From: Rhynchosporium graminicola
Lineage: Eukaryota; Ascomycota; Leotiomycetes; Helotiales; Ploettnerulaceae
Direction: 5' to 3'
Assembly (NCBI GenBank): GCA_900074885.1
Contig: FJUW01000003.1
Location: 248,001-312,000 of the forward strand
DNA length: 64,000 bases
A program made the position numbers and the translations under genes. Shown here piece after piece: positions 34,877-48,283 of the stretch (positions are counted from its first letter, which is position 1; each line of letters begins with the position of its first letter). The notes below the pieces were generated by a model. That model was given only the letters and a program-made list of their open reading frames with translations, searched no databases and was not told where the DNA came from.

Positions 34877-37587
34877 CGTTCTACCGAATTCGAATGGATC
34901 TAGCCTCTGAAGAGTATACGACCTTCCGGACCTATTACAGTATATATAAGTATAAGGTACTCCCTTTCGGTCTGACTAACGGCCCTGCGACGTACTAGCG
35001 ATATATGAATAACGTCTTATTCGACTACTTAGATAACTTCTATATAGTATATCTAGACGATATTCTAATCTACTCTAACGACCTACTATAGTATTAATTA
35101 TACGTACATAAGGTGCTATAACGATTATAAGACGCTAGATTATAAGCCGACCTTAAGAAGTATGAATTTAATGTTACTCGTACTAAATACCTTAGATTTA
35201 TTATCTCTACTTCTAGGATCGAGGTAGACCCTAAGAAGGTTAATATTATATAATCTTAGAATTACCTGACTATAGTTAAGGGCGTATAATCGTTCTTAGG
35301 CTTTTATAACTTCTACTGACGATTTATTAAGGACTACAGAATTATCATAAAACCTCTTATATAACTTACTAAAAATAACATATTATTTCGGTTCGCTAAG
35401 GAGTATAAAGATGCTTTTGATCACCTAAAGCACGCTCTCACTTCGGTACCACTTCTCTACTACTATCAGTAATATCTACCTTATATAATCGAAACAGACG
35501 CTAGTAATAGAGTAATAGTAGGTATGCTATCGTAATAGCACGACGAAGACTAGTTCCTAGTAGCCTACTTCTCTAAGACTATACTACCTGCCGAGCTTAA
35601 TTACGCTATTCATAATAAGGAAATACTCGTAATTATATGATCTTTTAGTAACTAGAGATCTGAGCTCGTAGGCGTACTATATCAGATCCGCGTTGTTACT
35701 AATTATAAAGCTCTTAAGTACTTTATGACCTCTAAACAGCTAAACGCACGATAAGCCTGATAGGCCGAGCTACTCGCAGATTATAACTTTATAATTACCT
35801 ATTAACCTAGGAAGTATAATCTACTCGCTAACGCTCTCTCTCGCAGAACAGATGAATTAGATAACTAGAATAACGCTAAAAGAACCTAGCGTTTATAGCA
35901 GCTGCTACGCGAAGACTAAATCGATCTAGTATTACTTATAAGTAACCTCCGGAATAGCTCCGACTCTATAGATAACTTTAAGCTTATTAACGCCTTAGAA
36001 GTCGCCGACCTATCGCTAGTCTTTTCTATAGTATAGCAAGTACTTAACGCTAATCGCACTACGCTATTACTCTAAGCCCTACGGAAATAAGCTCTCTCCG
36101 CTACTCCTAGAAAACTAACTATAGAAAAAGATCTCTACTCTATAAAGGAAGACTAATTATACCTGACGTCTTATACTTTCGCACGCTACTTATACGCGAA
36201 GTATACGACCAATTAGAGACTACTTATTTAAGTGCAAAGAAGACCTTATAACTACTAGTATTATAATACTAGTAGTACGGAATCGCTTTAACTATTAACT
36301 AGTACTACTATAACTATTATACTTACTAACGAATTCAAGTGCCGCGCGATAAGAAACCGGGCCTCCTCTAACCTCTGCCTATACTATCATATCTATAGGA
36401 GCATATTACAGTCGACTACTATAGCTTCAACTGCGATAAATACAGCTACGATAACGTTCTCGTATTTATTAACTATTTTAGTAAATAAGTAATTAGTATT
36501 CTATACTAAAAGACTTCTAATGCGCGCGACCTTATAAAGCTTTACTTATACTACGTATACCGCTATTTCGGAGCTCTATTGATAATTACCTCTAATAGAG
36601 GGCCTTAATTCGTTTCCTGTTTTTAGACTATAGTTATTACGATTCTCAGTACTAAAAGATAGCTTTCTATAGCAGACTACCTGCAAACAGATAGCTAAAT
36701 AGAGATCTATAACTAATATCTCTAACGTAGATTACGACTTTTTATCTCTTACTATTAAGATAACTAATCGGAGTTCTTACTTATTATAGACTATGCTCAG
36801 ATAACTCTCCCTTACGAATCCCTTAGAGGTCTCTTACCCTTTAAAGTCGTTTATAGATATATACCCCGCGTTAATTAGAATTAGAAAGACTTACTTAACT
36901 CTACTACGCCTACTAATAAGTTAAATACTTAGTAAGCTCTAGATTACGCTAATTATCTGCGCGACGCCTAGACTACTACTTAATTAAGCCTCTAACGTGC
37001 ATAAGCTAAGATAGCCTAATCCTATAATCGCTCACGCCGTGAAGTCGACTTTACTACAGATGACCTTATCTAGCTAGATATACGCTACTTTACGAGTACT
37101 TAACTTAGTAAAAAACTCGACTTCCCGACTAATAGACCTTTCTGTATAATTAAAAAGGTCAGAAGCTCTTATCGTCTAGAGCTCCCTGCTAGTATAAAAG
37201 TACATAACGTATTCCCTGCTATTAAGCTACGGAAGTATCTAAACGACCCCTTACTAGGATAAACCTTACTACTACTACTACTTATTAATATTACTAGTAA
37301 CGATAAATAGGAGATCGAAGATATACTTACGTGCCGCAAGCAGCGCAATAGCCTCTTATACTAAGTTTCCTAGTTAAATCAAGACGTCGATCTTATATAG
37401 TACGACGCTATAGATATTAAATACGCTCCCGCTAAGCTATAATAATTCCACCTTAATAACCTAACGCAAGCTAGACCTCCTGCTAGATTACCTAATTAGC
37501 TAAAAGCTTTCTACGATAGAATTAATAATTACGACTACTTTGATAGTAACAAGGAGATAGACTAACGCTCGAGGGCGAGCTTTTTTC

Positions 37588-37598
37588 GGAGGGGGGGG
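37588..37598 (+). other. polypurine tract of copy A3
   Basis: GGAGGGGGGGG followed by TAG, directly before the 3' LTR. This is the expected plus-strand priming site for reverse transcription; the complement is seen next to the A2 3' LTR at 12190-12201. Confidence 0.8.
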
Positions 37599-37601
37599 TA
37601 G

Positions 37602-37836
37602 TATAACGACTAGTCAGGTTTAGAGGTCTCTTCCTATTAGTAGAAATACTTACTGCTAAGCGAGATTACACGAGTAGAGTTTAAGGGCCCCTTTTCATAT
37701 ATATACTTCTATTCTCTCTCTACTTCTTCACTCCTTAGTTATAGATTCTCAAGTGATTCTTACTACTTCATATTCATAGCAATGTGAGGTCTTATTACTC
37801 AGGTAGTTTTGAGACCTTTCTAGAGCAAGCGTCACA
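37602..37836 (+). repeat. 3' LTR of copy A3 (family A)
   Basis: 235 bp, begins TATAACGACTAGTCAGG and ends GAGCAAGCGTCACA, followed by TSD TAAAT. Confidence 0.92.
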
Positions 37837-37841
37837 TAAAT

Positions 37842-40800
37842 TATTTATCAAAATAACTATATATATTAATAGTAGAGTAAATATCTTTAGCGCGCTTCGT
37901 ACCTCTATTGCTCTCTAACTCTATAACTTATTAGGCGTTAAAATCCTTACTCTCCTTAAACTAATTATACTTATTAGCTATAATAGGTAAGCTAGCGTAG
38001 CTATTACTTATATAATTCTCCTTACTCTTATAATAGATCGCTATTACGTTAACTTCCTATTCTTAATTACTAACTTAGGAAGTAATAATATACTTATTAG
38101 CCGGAAGTTCTTAGAGCACTATAACCTTAAGCAGAATTATAATCGCTAAACGAAGAACTATTTAGAATAGCTATTTAATATACTACTATAGTATTACTTT
38201 AATAAACGTCTCGAGCTACTCTTACCTCCTAAGACGCCTATATTAAATATATAGTACTAGCTGGATTAATAACAACAATATACTCTATTTAAATAAGAGC
38301 TCTCTATAGTATAAGCTCCCTTATCTCTTTAACTAAAGAAGATTTAAAAACGTCTCTCTTTATTCGTTAGAGAGCTTAAGTAAGAGTTCTTAAGAATAAA
38401 TAAGTTACTTGCTAATTACTAACTAACGAATTCGCTTTTTACTACTTATAATCCCGTGTTAAGAGTCGAGTAAGCTAATTAAGCTCTCTAACGCTAGACT
38501 AACGCCATAGTAGTTCGCCGGGCTAAAAGGGAGCTATATAAAACTAATATCAGTTTGATTTCTACTACTTCTATATACTAGTTCTACTTATATTAGAAAT
38601 ACTATAAAAAGGCCCCTGATAACGATTCGGAAGTTCTTATTACCTCTCTTAAAGAGATCTAAGACGAGATCAAACGATATTAGGACGAGCTCGCTATTAT
38701 TACTATAGAGTTATTAGCTCTTAATACGAGTCTATCCTCGTTAGAGGCTCACGAAGCTAAGTACTAGTAGAATAATGAGCTAGTTATAGAACGCCTCTCT
38801 AAGAAGTAGAAGGAGTTTAAAGAGCTATTCTCTACTAGAGCTTTAGACGACCTCGTAGTAAGAAGACCCGCTATCGACTACAAGATTAAGCTTACTAATG
38901 AAAATACGCTTACGACTAAACCTCTCCAGTATATACTAGACGAATACCTTACTAAGGCTAAGCGTTATATTACCGAGAACCTCTATAAAAGCTTTATCGC
39001 ACTATCTAATGCTCCTTAGGCTATACTAATCCTAATAGCTAAAAAAGCAGGTAGTAGGCTACGATTCTGTATTAACTTTCGGAAGCTAAATAAGCTTACC
39101 TAGAAGGACTTATACCTTATTCTATTAATCGATAAGATAATAGTACAAATCTCTAAGGCGAAAATCTTCACGAAAGTCGATATTTAATAAGTATTTCATA
39201 AAATCCGTATATCGAAAGATTCTGAAGATTTTACTACCTTTCGTACTTAATACGGGATATATAAGTATAAGGTACTTCCCTTTAGCCTTATAAATAGGCT
39301 AGCTACCTTTTAGCGTTTTATTAATAATATATTAATAGAGTATTAAGACGACTTCTGCTCGGCGTACTTAGATAATATCTTAATCTATTTAGACTTAGAG
39401 GTAGAGCACGATATCTACGTACAAAAGATTCTCGAGATTCTATAGGCCTATAGCCTTTAAGCTAATATTAAGAAGTCTGAATTCGGCGTTACTTATACGA
39501 AGTTTCTTAGATTTATTATTAGTATTAATAGAATTGAAGTTAATCCCGAGAAGATTAAAGTTATTAAGAACTAGGAGTATACTAGTAATATTCGCGGCGT
39601 ATAGAGCTACTTAAGGTTTTATAACTTCTACTGATAGTTTATTAAAGACTATAGTAGTATCTGCTGATCGCTTATATTACTAACTGGAAAAGACGTCCCT
39701 TTTTACTTTACTAGAGCTTATAAGGAAGTATAAGAGTATCTACAGTACGCCTTATAGATAGCTCCTATCTTATATTATTATAACTTATTTAAGTAGACTA
39801 GATTCGAAACCGACTCTTCGGATAGGATAATAGCTAGTATACTCTTATAACTTTAAGAAGATAGAATATTCTATTTAGTCGGTTTCTTCTCTAAGACTAT
39901 AATCGACGCGGAACTAAACTACTTAATCTATAATAAAGAGCTGCTCGCGATCTTCTATTCCTTCTAGTAATATAAGCCTAGGTTACTTATAGTATAGAAA
40001 ACTATTCATGTTTATATTAATTACTATACCTTAGAGTATTTCATAATAACTAAGGATCTTAATATATAATAAGCGAGATAAGCTGAATTCTTTACTTAAT
40101 TCTAATTTAAGATTATATACTAAATAGAGATTACTAATACTTTAGCTAATATACTATTACACTATAATTAGGACCTCTCTCCGCTAGAAGCTAGAAAGCG
40201 CGTACTTCGGAACTAATAGCTAATCCTAAACGATAAGATTAGTAACGAAGTGCTTTAAGACCTCTAGGACTTACTTATAATTACTAAGTTCTATTATAAG
40301 CTTTCCCTAATAGGAACTCCTAAGACCTTCCTATAAGCTGAAACCTATGACCCCGGCTTACTAGTAGAATTACCTACGAGTAGAGACGAAGAGTTCCTTA
40401 TAAGGGAAGCTCTTAATACTATTACTATAGTTACTTACGATATCGAGAACTATAATATTATCGACTAAGTCTTTTCAGCTAATAAGGAGTCTCCGGAGCT
40501 AGGACCTCTTCGGGAGGAGATAAGATAGAAGTATCTTAACTATTAGTTAGTCCGCGGAAAGCTCTTCTTTTAAGGGTAGTTAGAAGTCCCTACTGAGCCT
40601 CTAGAGCTACGAATAGTACTTATTCGCTATATTTATACGTAACTATAAGTAGTATATACTAGGAATACGAAAGTTAAGCTACTTCTTAGTCGCAGCTACT
40701 ACTAGAGGGGTATAATAGCGGATATCATATGCTATATTACAAATTATAGCTATATATAGATAAAGGCGAAAGGAGATAAGACCCTTAGGTTCCTCTATCT

Positions 40801-41754
40801 CTTACTGATCTTAGTATAACCTTACTAGTATCTTACTATAGATTTCATAGAGTTACTATTAGACAAGAGTAGCTTCGATACTATATTTATAATTATAGAT
40901 AGATTATTAAAGAAACTAGTATCTATTCCTTACTATAAAACGATTATAGCTAGATAGATAGCTAAGCTCTTTACTATCTACTAGAGCTATCACTTCGGTA
41001 TGCCCGATTCGATCGTTTCGGATCGTGGACTATAGTTTATTTTAAGCTTCTGGAAGAAGTATTACTATATCTTTAGTACGAAAGTTAAGCTAACTACTAC
41101 GTATAACCCGAACGTCGATAGCTAGACTAAGATCATGAACTAATAGATTAAGTAAAGACTATATCCCTTCTATACTTACTATTAAGATAACTAGAGCTTA
41201 TTACTCTTAGTAATAGATATCGTATAGCTTATATTTCCTTACGAGTCACTTAGTAATATATCTCTATTTCAGCTACTTAATAACTATAAAATAAGAACCT
41301 CTTAGGACCTTATTAATCTAATACCTCTAGTAATTACTACCGAGGCTATTAATTAAGAGGACGCTCTTCGTATAGCTACTCGGATAATAGCTACTACGGA
41401 ATTCGCAAAATCCTCGCTTAAAAGTTAATAGGATAAAATAGAGCGCTTAGCTAATTATAGTTACTACGAGGTAGATTAGAACGTTAAAGATAAGGTTATA
41501 GTTTCTATAGTAAATTAGAAGATAGATAGACCTTCTAGGAAGCTCTCCGATAAGTAGTATAAGCTAGTGGAAGTACTAGAAAAGGTAGGGGAGAGTTAGA
41601 AGCTTAAGCTACCGGAGGAATAGTAAATCTATCCTGTTTTCTACTTATATTCGCTATATAAGTATACCGAAAACCCGCTACCAGGATAAGTACGATAAGT
41701 ACTAGTACTAATTCAGCTACTTCCGGAGCAAGACGAGTAGGAGATCGAAACTAT
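37842..41754 (+). pseudogene. family C pol, first part (protease to integrase), degraded
   Basis: A protease-like stretch occurs at about 38000-38120 (LGSNNILISRKFLEHYN, the flap end of a retroviral-type protease). RT strings follow: LRFCINFRKLNKL near 39060, and AYLDNILI with YLDN (from YLDD) at 39365-39376. RNase H lies around 39.7-40.1 kb and the integrase core around 40.8-41.4 kb, including DRGL in a DDE-like context near 41020. TAA/TAG codons are frequent. Family D inserted at 41750-41754; the last part of pol is at 48670-48952. Confidence 0.75.
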
Positions 41755-42117
41755 TGTTACAACCCTTGGCTGCAACAGGTGACATAGCCCTGAGGCTCGG
41801 CAGGCAGACCAACCTACTTAGCTAGCTCTGTACTACATAGAGAAGCTATAGGTCACGTGACGAAAGTCATATACTAAATCAGCTTATAGTTCCTGAACTA
41901 GATAATAATTCAGATAATTCAATAGAACGAAAGTTCTATATATATTAGTACGTCTGCTCACTAGATAAAAGCTTCGTGCTTAACTTAAATATAGTATCTT
42001 ACTTATACTTAGTAACTTATAAAGATTACTAGACTTAATCTAGTAATAGCGTCCCTGCTTACTTAACTAACCTCTTTCGTACTCTAAGACGAATACTACG
42101 CCTTACTATACGTTATA
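41755..42117 (+). repeat. 5' LTR of family D element
   Basis: 363 bp, TGTTACAACCCTTGGCTGCA to ACGTTATA. It contains one partial copy of the ATTCAGATA unit that is expanded in the 3' LTR. Confidence 0.92.
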
Positions 42118-45100
42118 CTTTAAGTACTATACTAATAGGTACCGGCGTATATATTAGATTAAGTAAGATATATCTATCTTAGGAAGCTCCCGGGGAGTAC
42201 TTACTTTATCGTTAATATCTAAAAGGATCGATATACTTATTACTCTAGTTAGAGAGATCGATAAGAATATTCGATATAAGAATATTAAAGCTTTTATAAG
42301 AGAACGTAATAAGCTTTAAGGATTTATACTCTAACTCCGACTCTATATTAAATTCAATAGCGACCGCTTTCGGTCTGATACTGAGATAGTCCTTTAAGTA
42401 GTTACCCTGCTCGAAGGTAAAGCCTTAAATTAGATTAAAGGGTTTCTCGAGGACTACTTTATCTATAGTAATAAAGAAGGAGTTATTAACGCTAATAAAG
42501 CTAAGTAAACTATTATTAATATATTTACTATATAAGATAGATTCCTTAAAGAATTAAAAGCTAGTTTTAAAGTTATAGATAAATAGAAAGAGGCAGAAAG
42601 AGCTATTAAAGCTCTATAATAGAAGGGGTTAGTAACTACTTATACTAGGGACTTTTAGCGCTATTCTACTCGCACCGAATAGGGTAATAAAGTACTTATA
42701 TATATATACCGAAAAGGTCTTAAGGACTTTATTAAAGACGAGCTTATATACTATAGAGCTAGGGTCACTACTCTTAGCTAACTTATTAAAGCTATATGCA
42801 AAATCGATAATAACTAGTATAAATATAGTATAAAGAAGAAAGGAAAGTTCGACCCTAACTGTGACGCTTGCTCTAGAAAGGTCTCAAAACTACCTGAGTA
42901 ATAAGACCTCACATTGCTATGAATATGAAGTAGTAAGAATCACTTGAGAATCTACAACTAAGGAGTGAAGAAGTAGAGAGAGAATGGAAGTATATACATG
43001 AAAAGGGGCCCCTAAACTCTACTCGTGTAATCTCGCTTAGCAGTAAGTGTTTCTACTAATAGGGAGAGACCTCCAAACCTGACCAGTCGTCACACTAACT
43101 ATAGGCGAATAAGCGAAAGAGGATTCAGAGGTAAGATTAACTACTCTAGTTATAATAAACGAGACTATAGAGATCCTATAGAACTCGATACTACGTATAA
43201 GAAAGAATTATTACTATAGTAGCAAATAAAATATATATAAGATCGTACTTATTTTAATTATAGAAAACTAAGATACCTCATAAGAAACTATAAGAGTAGT
43301 TAAGGCGGAGGAAAAAGATCTTAGGGTTATCTACTATAATAAGAACTTAACGCTACTATCTAAGGGAGAGAGGATTATAACGAACTAATAATATTATATA
43401 CTAGCTATATCTAAGAGGGACTAGAATTAGATAATAACTATATTAATATTAACTTAGATAATAAGAAGGAACTCCGCGAGGCTATAAATCGACTCGACAT
43501 CGAGAACTCAGGACTCGGTTCTAATATACCCTCCGAATATAGCTCTAACAGATCAGAAATCACTTTTAAAGAAAATATACGACTTCTTATCGCTATAAGT
43601 AAGAAGAGTATTAGGATAGCTCACGCTGAAGCGAAAGAAATCTTCGAAAATATTATAATAGAAGTAATTAAGAAATCGCTATCTTATAATAATATAAGGT
43701 TAGAAGCTATCTAATATTAGAAGAACTTAGCAGAGGTATACTTAGACTTATTAATATAAATCTATTATATACTCTAGGGATATAAGGATATACTAAGCGA
43801 AACCGAATAAGGGGTTCGGCATAGTTAGTAATACTAGAATACTATTAGAGAAAATATAGATTATATACTAACTATATAAATAAGACTAGCGGTTTATAGA
43901 GGATTACGAGAATAGATAAAAGACGAACTCCGAAAGATCGAAAAGAAAGATAATATATTATAGATTAATTACCTGCGATATACTATACTTATATAGTTAT
44001 CCTGCTAGACTAACTTATATAATATCTATTACGAAAGAAAGGAGAATACTGATTTTTAGCCCTAGAAATAGATCCTAGTATTCTAGCTTATAAAAGATAA
44101 TAATAATATCTACTATATAGCTCTAGAAGTACTAGAGATATTAAAAAACTAGGAGGTCTCGGCGATAAAAGGCTATCGATAAGTAACTATAAAGAGCCTA
44201 GGAACTTATATAATAAAGAACTTTATATAATAAGAAAAGGATAATAACTATTTCTAATAATCTATTTCAGAGGATAAGCGCTTAGAGTTATAATAGACTC
44301 TAGAGCTATAGGTAATTTTATAGATTATAAGATAGTAATAAACTATAAGTTCAGACTAGTTAAGAAGGAACTCTTATATTATCTATTCGTATTAGATAAA
44401 GATACTATCGGAAATAAGGATAGATATATAACTCTCTAAACTAATTAGTTAAATATAAAAATACTAAAAGGATATACTAAAGATATTAAGTTTAATATTA
44501 TTAACTTAAGCGCTTATAAGTTAATACTTAGTATACTATAATTAAAACTCTATAACTCTACTATCGACTAGTAGAAAGAGCGAATTATAATAAACTATTA
44601 CTAGTATAGAAGGGACTATAAGGTACTTAAATAAGCAGATAACGACCCGAAGCGAGACGAGTTATATATAGCTCTCTCGACTAACGAGGACTAAACCTAA
44701 GCCTCTATACTAAAGCGAATACTAGTAGCGTATAAGGATTATAAGTAACTTTTCCGGGAAGGTCCTAAGAATAAGGCCTTTTTATAGTACTAACTATAGG
44801 ATCACGAGATACCCTTAGAACTAGGAAAGATACTTAGCTTCGGATTAATATACTAATAATCTATAGTAGAGTTAAAAACCCTAAAGGAATATATAGATAA
44901 TAACTTAGCGAAAGGTTTTATATAACTATCTACTTTATTAGCTGCGAGTCTAATACTCTTCGTTCCGAAGAAAGATAAGAAACTCCGCTTATATATCGAC
45001 TATTATAATATTAATAGTATCACGATTAAGGATTAGTACTTATTACCCTTAATAAATAAGCTATACGATCGACTATAAGGAGCTACTATATTTATAATAC

Positions 45101-47613
45101 TAAATATAAGAGAAGTATATAATCTTATATAGATAAAACCCGGCGAAGAATAGAAAATAGCGTTCAGAATACGCTATAGCTTATATAAATACTAAGTTAT
45201 ACTATTCGGGCTTACGAATATACTTATATCGTACTAATAGATAATTAATAACTAATTATATAAATACCTTAACGTTTTCGTAGTTACTTACTTAGATAAT
45301 ATACTTATCTACTCTAAGATAGAGATCGAGTATATTTAATATATACGTAAAGTACTTAAGAAACTTAAGAACGCTAAGCTACTTCTTAAACTAGAGAAAT
45401 ACGAATTTCACTAGGAAGAAATCTACTTCTTAGGATTTATCGTTAGATAATATAGAATCCGAATAAACCTAATTAAAGTTAAGGTAATACTTATATAGCT
45501 AATACTAAGTAGTATAAAGGAAGTATAATTCTTCCTTAGATTCGCGAATTTCTATAGAAGATTTATTAAGAATTACTTTATAATAGCTAAAGTACTTATA
45601 GATCTTACTAAGAAGGACTAGGACTTCTTCTAGATAACTATAATAGAAGAAACGTTCCGGATACTAAAAGAATACTTTACTAATATACTTATCCTAGCTA
45701 CTTACGATCTAAACTTCGAAATAGTAATAGAAACTAATACTTCGGATTTCGCACTAGAGGTATACTTAAGCTAGAAGTATAGTAAATAACGATATCTTAT
45801 TATATATTACTCTTAGATATTTTTACCTATAGAGCTTAATTATAATATATATAATAAGGAACTACTCGCTATAGTAGCCGCTTATAAGTAATAGCGATAT
45901 TATTTAGGAGTAAAGTATATTATCTAGATCTAGACTAACTATAAGAATCTAATATTATTTATATTAACGAAAATATTAAATAGAAGATAAGTCAGATAGT
46001 TAGAGGAACTCTTAACTCTAAAGTTTAATATTACCTATAGAAAAGTTAGTGAAAATATAAGAGCTAACGCTCTTAGTAGACAATAAGACTACTCGGGAAA
46101 ACCTATAGAGAGGCCCCGAGCTATTTTTAAAGAGAGAAAAAAAGGGATAGAATATAATTACGAACTCCTAGTAATAGTTATAATATTAGAAAACGAATAT
46201 CTTATAAATTAAATTAAAAACGCATATATAATAGATAAATATATATAGCGAGTTACTAGTAACTCTATAGATAACTTCACGATAGATAAAGATAGCCTTC
46301 TTAGGTTTAAAGGACTTATATATATCTTAAGTAAACTAAGATAGATATTCGTAATAAAGTAATACTTATTACTTACGTATAGTTACTAAGGGATTATAAG
46401 GACCTTCGAACAGATAGCTAGAGACTATTACTTTCTAAGTATAAGAAAGCAAATAGAGAACGTTATTAGAGAATACGATATATATATAAAAAGCAAGTTA
46501 AATAGATATATACTATATAGTCTTCTTAAATCACTAGTAATATCTACTAGAGTATAAGAGTCGATTACGTTTAACTTTATTATTAAACTACTACTATTAA
46601 AAGAACTAATAACTAATATAGTATTTAATACTATTTAGATTATTATAGATCGACTTACTAAATATAGATATTTCGTACTATATAAGGAAAGAAGTAACGC
46701 TAAGGAACTCGCGTATATATTCCTTAAGATAGTAGTAAGCTAGTATAAGCTACTTAATAAGATTATCTCGGATCGAGATAAATTATTTACCTCTAAGTTT
46801 TAGATATTACTTATAAACTAACTTAGGCTTAACTATAAGATATTAACTGCGTTCTATCTATAGATAGATAGATAAATAGAATAACTAAATTAATTAATAG
46901 AATAGTACTTACATAGCTATATTAATAGGAAATAGAGTAATTAGATCGAACTGCTTCCCTTTACTTAGTTTATATATAATAACGCTAAGAACGAAACTAC
47001 TTTAGTTTCCCTGTTCTTCGCTAATTACAGCTTCGAACCCGAAGTATACTAATAACTAAGAAAGGACCCTATTAGCGCGTAAGAATCTATAGTTCTAATA
47101 TATAAGATACAGGACTTATAATAATAATTATCTAAAGATATTGATTTCTCGAACGCGAGAACTACGAAATATAGTAACTAGAAGCGTAATATAAGACTTC
47201 CGCTTAAGAGGGAAGATAAAGTATATCTACTACGATAGTATATTAAAATAAAATAACTAAGTACGAAACTAGATTTTAAGAAACTCGGACTATTCGAAAT
47301 ACTAGAAGAAATAGAACTTATAAATTTCAGACTATAGTTACTATAGGGATCTCGACTATACCTTATATTCTACGTATTACTACTAGAACCTGCTAATAGA
47401 GATATACCCTTAGTAATAGATAAAGAACTCTAACTTAAGAACGAACTAGATATATATAATATAGAGAAATTACTAGATACTCGGACTATAATATAAGATT
47501 AGTAGGAATATTTAGTAAAATAGAAAAGGTATAAAGATAAGGAAAACTCATAAGAACTTATACGAAACCTGAACTATTCGGATTTACTTTAATAGTTCTA
47601 ATTAAAAACTTAA
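42118..47613 (+). pseudogene. degraded gag-pol of family D element
   Basis: Gag lies at about 42.2-43.4 kb (interrupted by the solo LTR), protease near 44.3 kb, RT at about 44.87-45.45 kb with FVVTYLDNILIYS (YLDN at 45289-45300), and RNase H at about 45.65-46.09 kb. Integrase runs over about 46.38-46.97 kb, where the DDE core can be followed in one frame (for example IIIDRLTKYRYFV and IISDRDKLFTSKF), and a chromodomain lies at 47.44-47.61 kb (YLVK-KRYKDKENS). The last stop TAA is at 47611-47613. Internal stops are TAA/TAG, a RIP pattern; no intact product is possible. Confidence 0.78.
42860..43094 (-). repeat. solo LTR of family A, nested in family D
   Basis: 235 bp, TGTGACGCTTGC to CAGTCGTCACA, with perfect 7-bp terminal inverted repeats and TSD CTAAC at 42855-42859 and 43095-43099. 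No internal sequence remains, so an element inserted and its LTRs recombined. It keeps more CA dinucleotides than the other family A LTRs, so it looks the least mutated and is stratigraphically the youngest insertion seen. Confidence 0.95.
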
Positions 47614-47620
47614 GTAACTC

Positions 47621-48187
47621 TTAGGAAGAGTTATTATCGAAACCTAAAGCGATCTATATAGGATTAGAAGGATCGAAATAGTTTAGCTACTCCACGAGAG
47701 CAGGATCTAAGGCCTCGATATTAGATAAGGACGCGGGCTTCTCTTGCTCCTTCGCTATATATTCTTTTTCTTCGATAGCTTCTAACTTATCTAGAGAATA
47801 AAGATTACGATATAGTATCTTAGCTGCCTTTATATAAAAGAATTCTCTTTATTTATTAATCCGAAGGATCTTAGCTTATTAGAAAGCTAAATATTTAATT
47901 AGCTTTTACTAATCCTATTAAGCTTCCTTATAAGCCTAAGTAAGATCGGCCTCGGTCCTCTCTAACTTATACTATTTACTCTTTAAAGGACCTTATATAT
48001 TATATTTCGTATTTCCACTAGCGCGAATATATTCGATATAATAATTAGAGTTAGAAGAGATAATATAGACCTAACGAGGATCTTTATCATAATAAGAATA
48101 AGATAGTATTTTAAAACTATAATAAAGGACACGAGATAAGAGGTTTTATTAGTTCTCTTTAATATATTCGTAGTAAGTAAGGAGTAT
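47621..48187 (-). pseudogene. degraded antisense accessory ORF of family D element (Cys-cluster plus coiled coil)
   Basis: A single minus-strand frame of about 189 codons fits between pol and the 3' LTR; its TAA stop (47621-47623) is 8 nt from the pol stop. About 17 internal stops occur and all are TAA or TAG, as if from CAA/CAG, with no TGA. The first codon at 48185-48187 is ATA, which could be a mutated ATG. Reading order: an N-terminal region with Tyr pairs spaced like cysteines (YSYYDKDPR-VYIIS, then NYYIEYIRASGNTKYNI), best explained as a C-x2-C..C-x2-C type cluster with TGY changed to TAY; then a long Lys/Glu/Gln-rich segment (LERTEADLT, KAAKILYRNLYSLDKL) likely to form a coiled coil; then an acidic tail (EALDPALVE). 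No function is known to me. An antisense frame in the same place occurs in family B, so it may be a conserved accessory protein of this lineage. Confidence 0.65.
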
Positions 48188-48283
48188 AATAAAAGAAGAA
48201 GATAGTTATTATAGAAAGTTAATATTTCTTAATCAGATATCTAAGCTAGAAGCGCGGGACGCACTAAGCTAGAAAAGGGATAG

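Larger units (their letters stand above)
30401..37565 (+). pseudogene. degraded pol of copy A3 (interrupted by the duplicated segment)
   Basis: Protease remnant LLDSEANRYYFIN (from an LIDSGA-type active site) occurs at about 30480-30520 and again in the second copy. The RT string LRFYIDFRALNNL occurs in both copies; only after the second copy (34877 on) does the frame continue into FRTYYSIYKYKVLPFGL, FYIVYLDDILIYS (YLDD at 35050-35061), RNase H, integrase and a chromodomain ending at TAA 37563-37565. Many TAA/TAG codons break the frame. The first copy is therefore a 5' half with no continuation, as expected if the repeat is an assembly overlap. Confidence 0.75.
28536..37836 (+). mobile_element. 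Ty3/Gypsy family A element, copy A3, nested in family C
   Basis: Both LTRs (235 bp each) and TSD TAAAT at 28531-28535 and 37837-37841 are present. Apparent length is 9301 bp, but 2738 bp of this is a doubled segment around a single N at 32139; collapsed length is about 6563 bp, close to the 6.6 kb of copy A2. Plus-strand order is 5' LTR, gag, protease, RT, RNase H, integrase, chromodomain, polypurine tract, 3' LTR. It keeps an intact YLDD box, so it is less damaged than A2 but still has many TAA/TAG codons. Confidence 0.92.
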
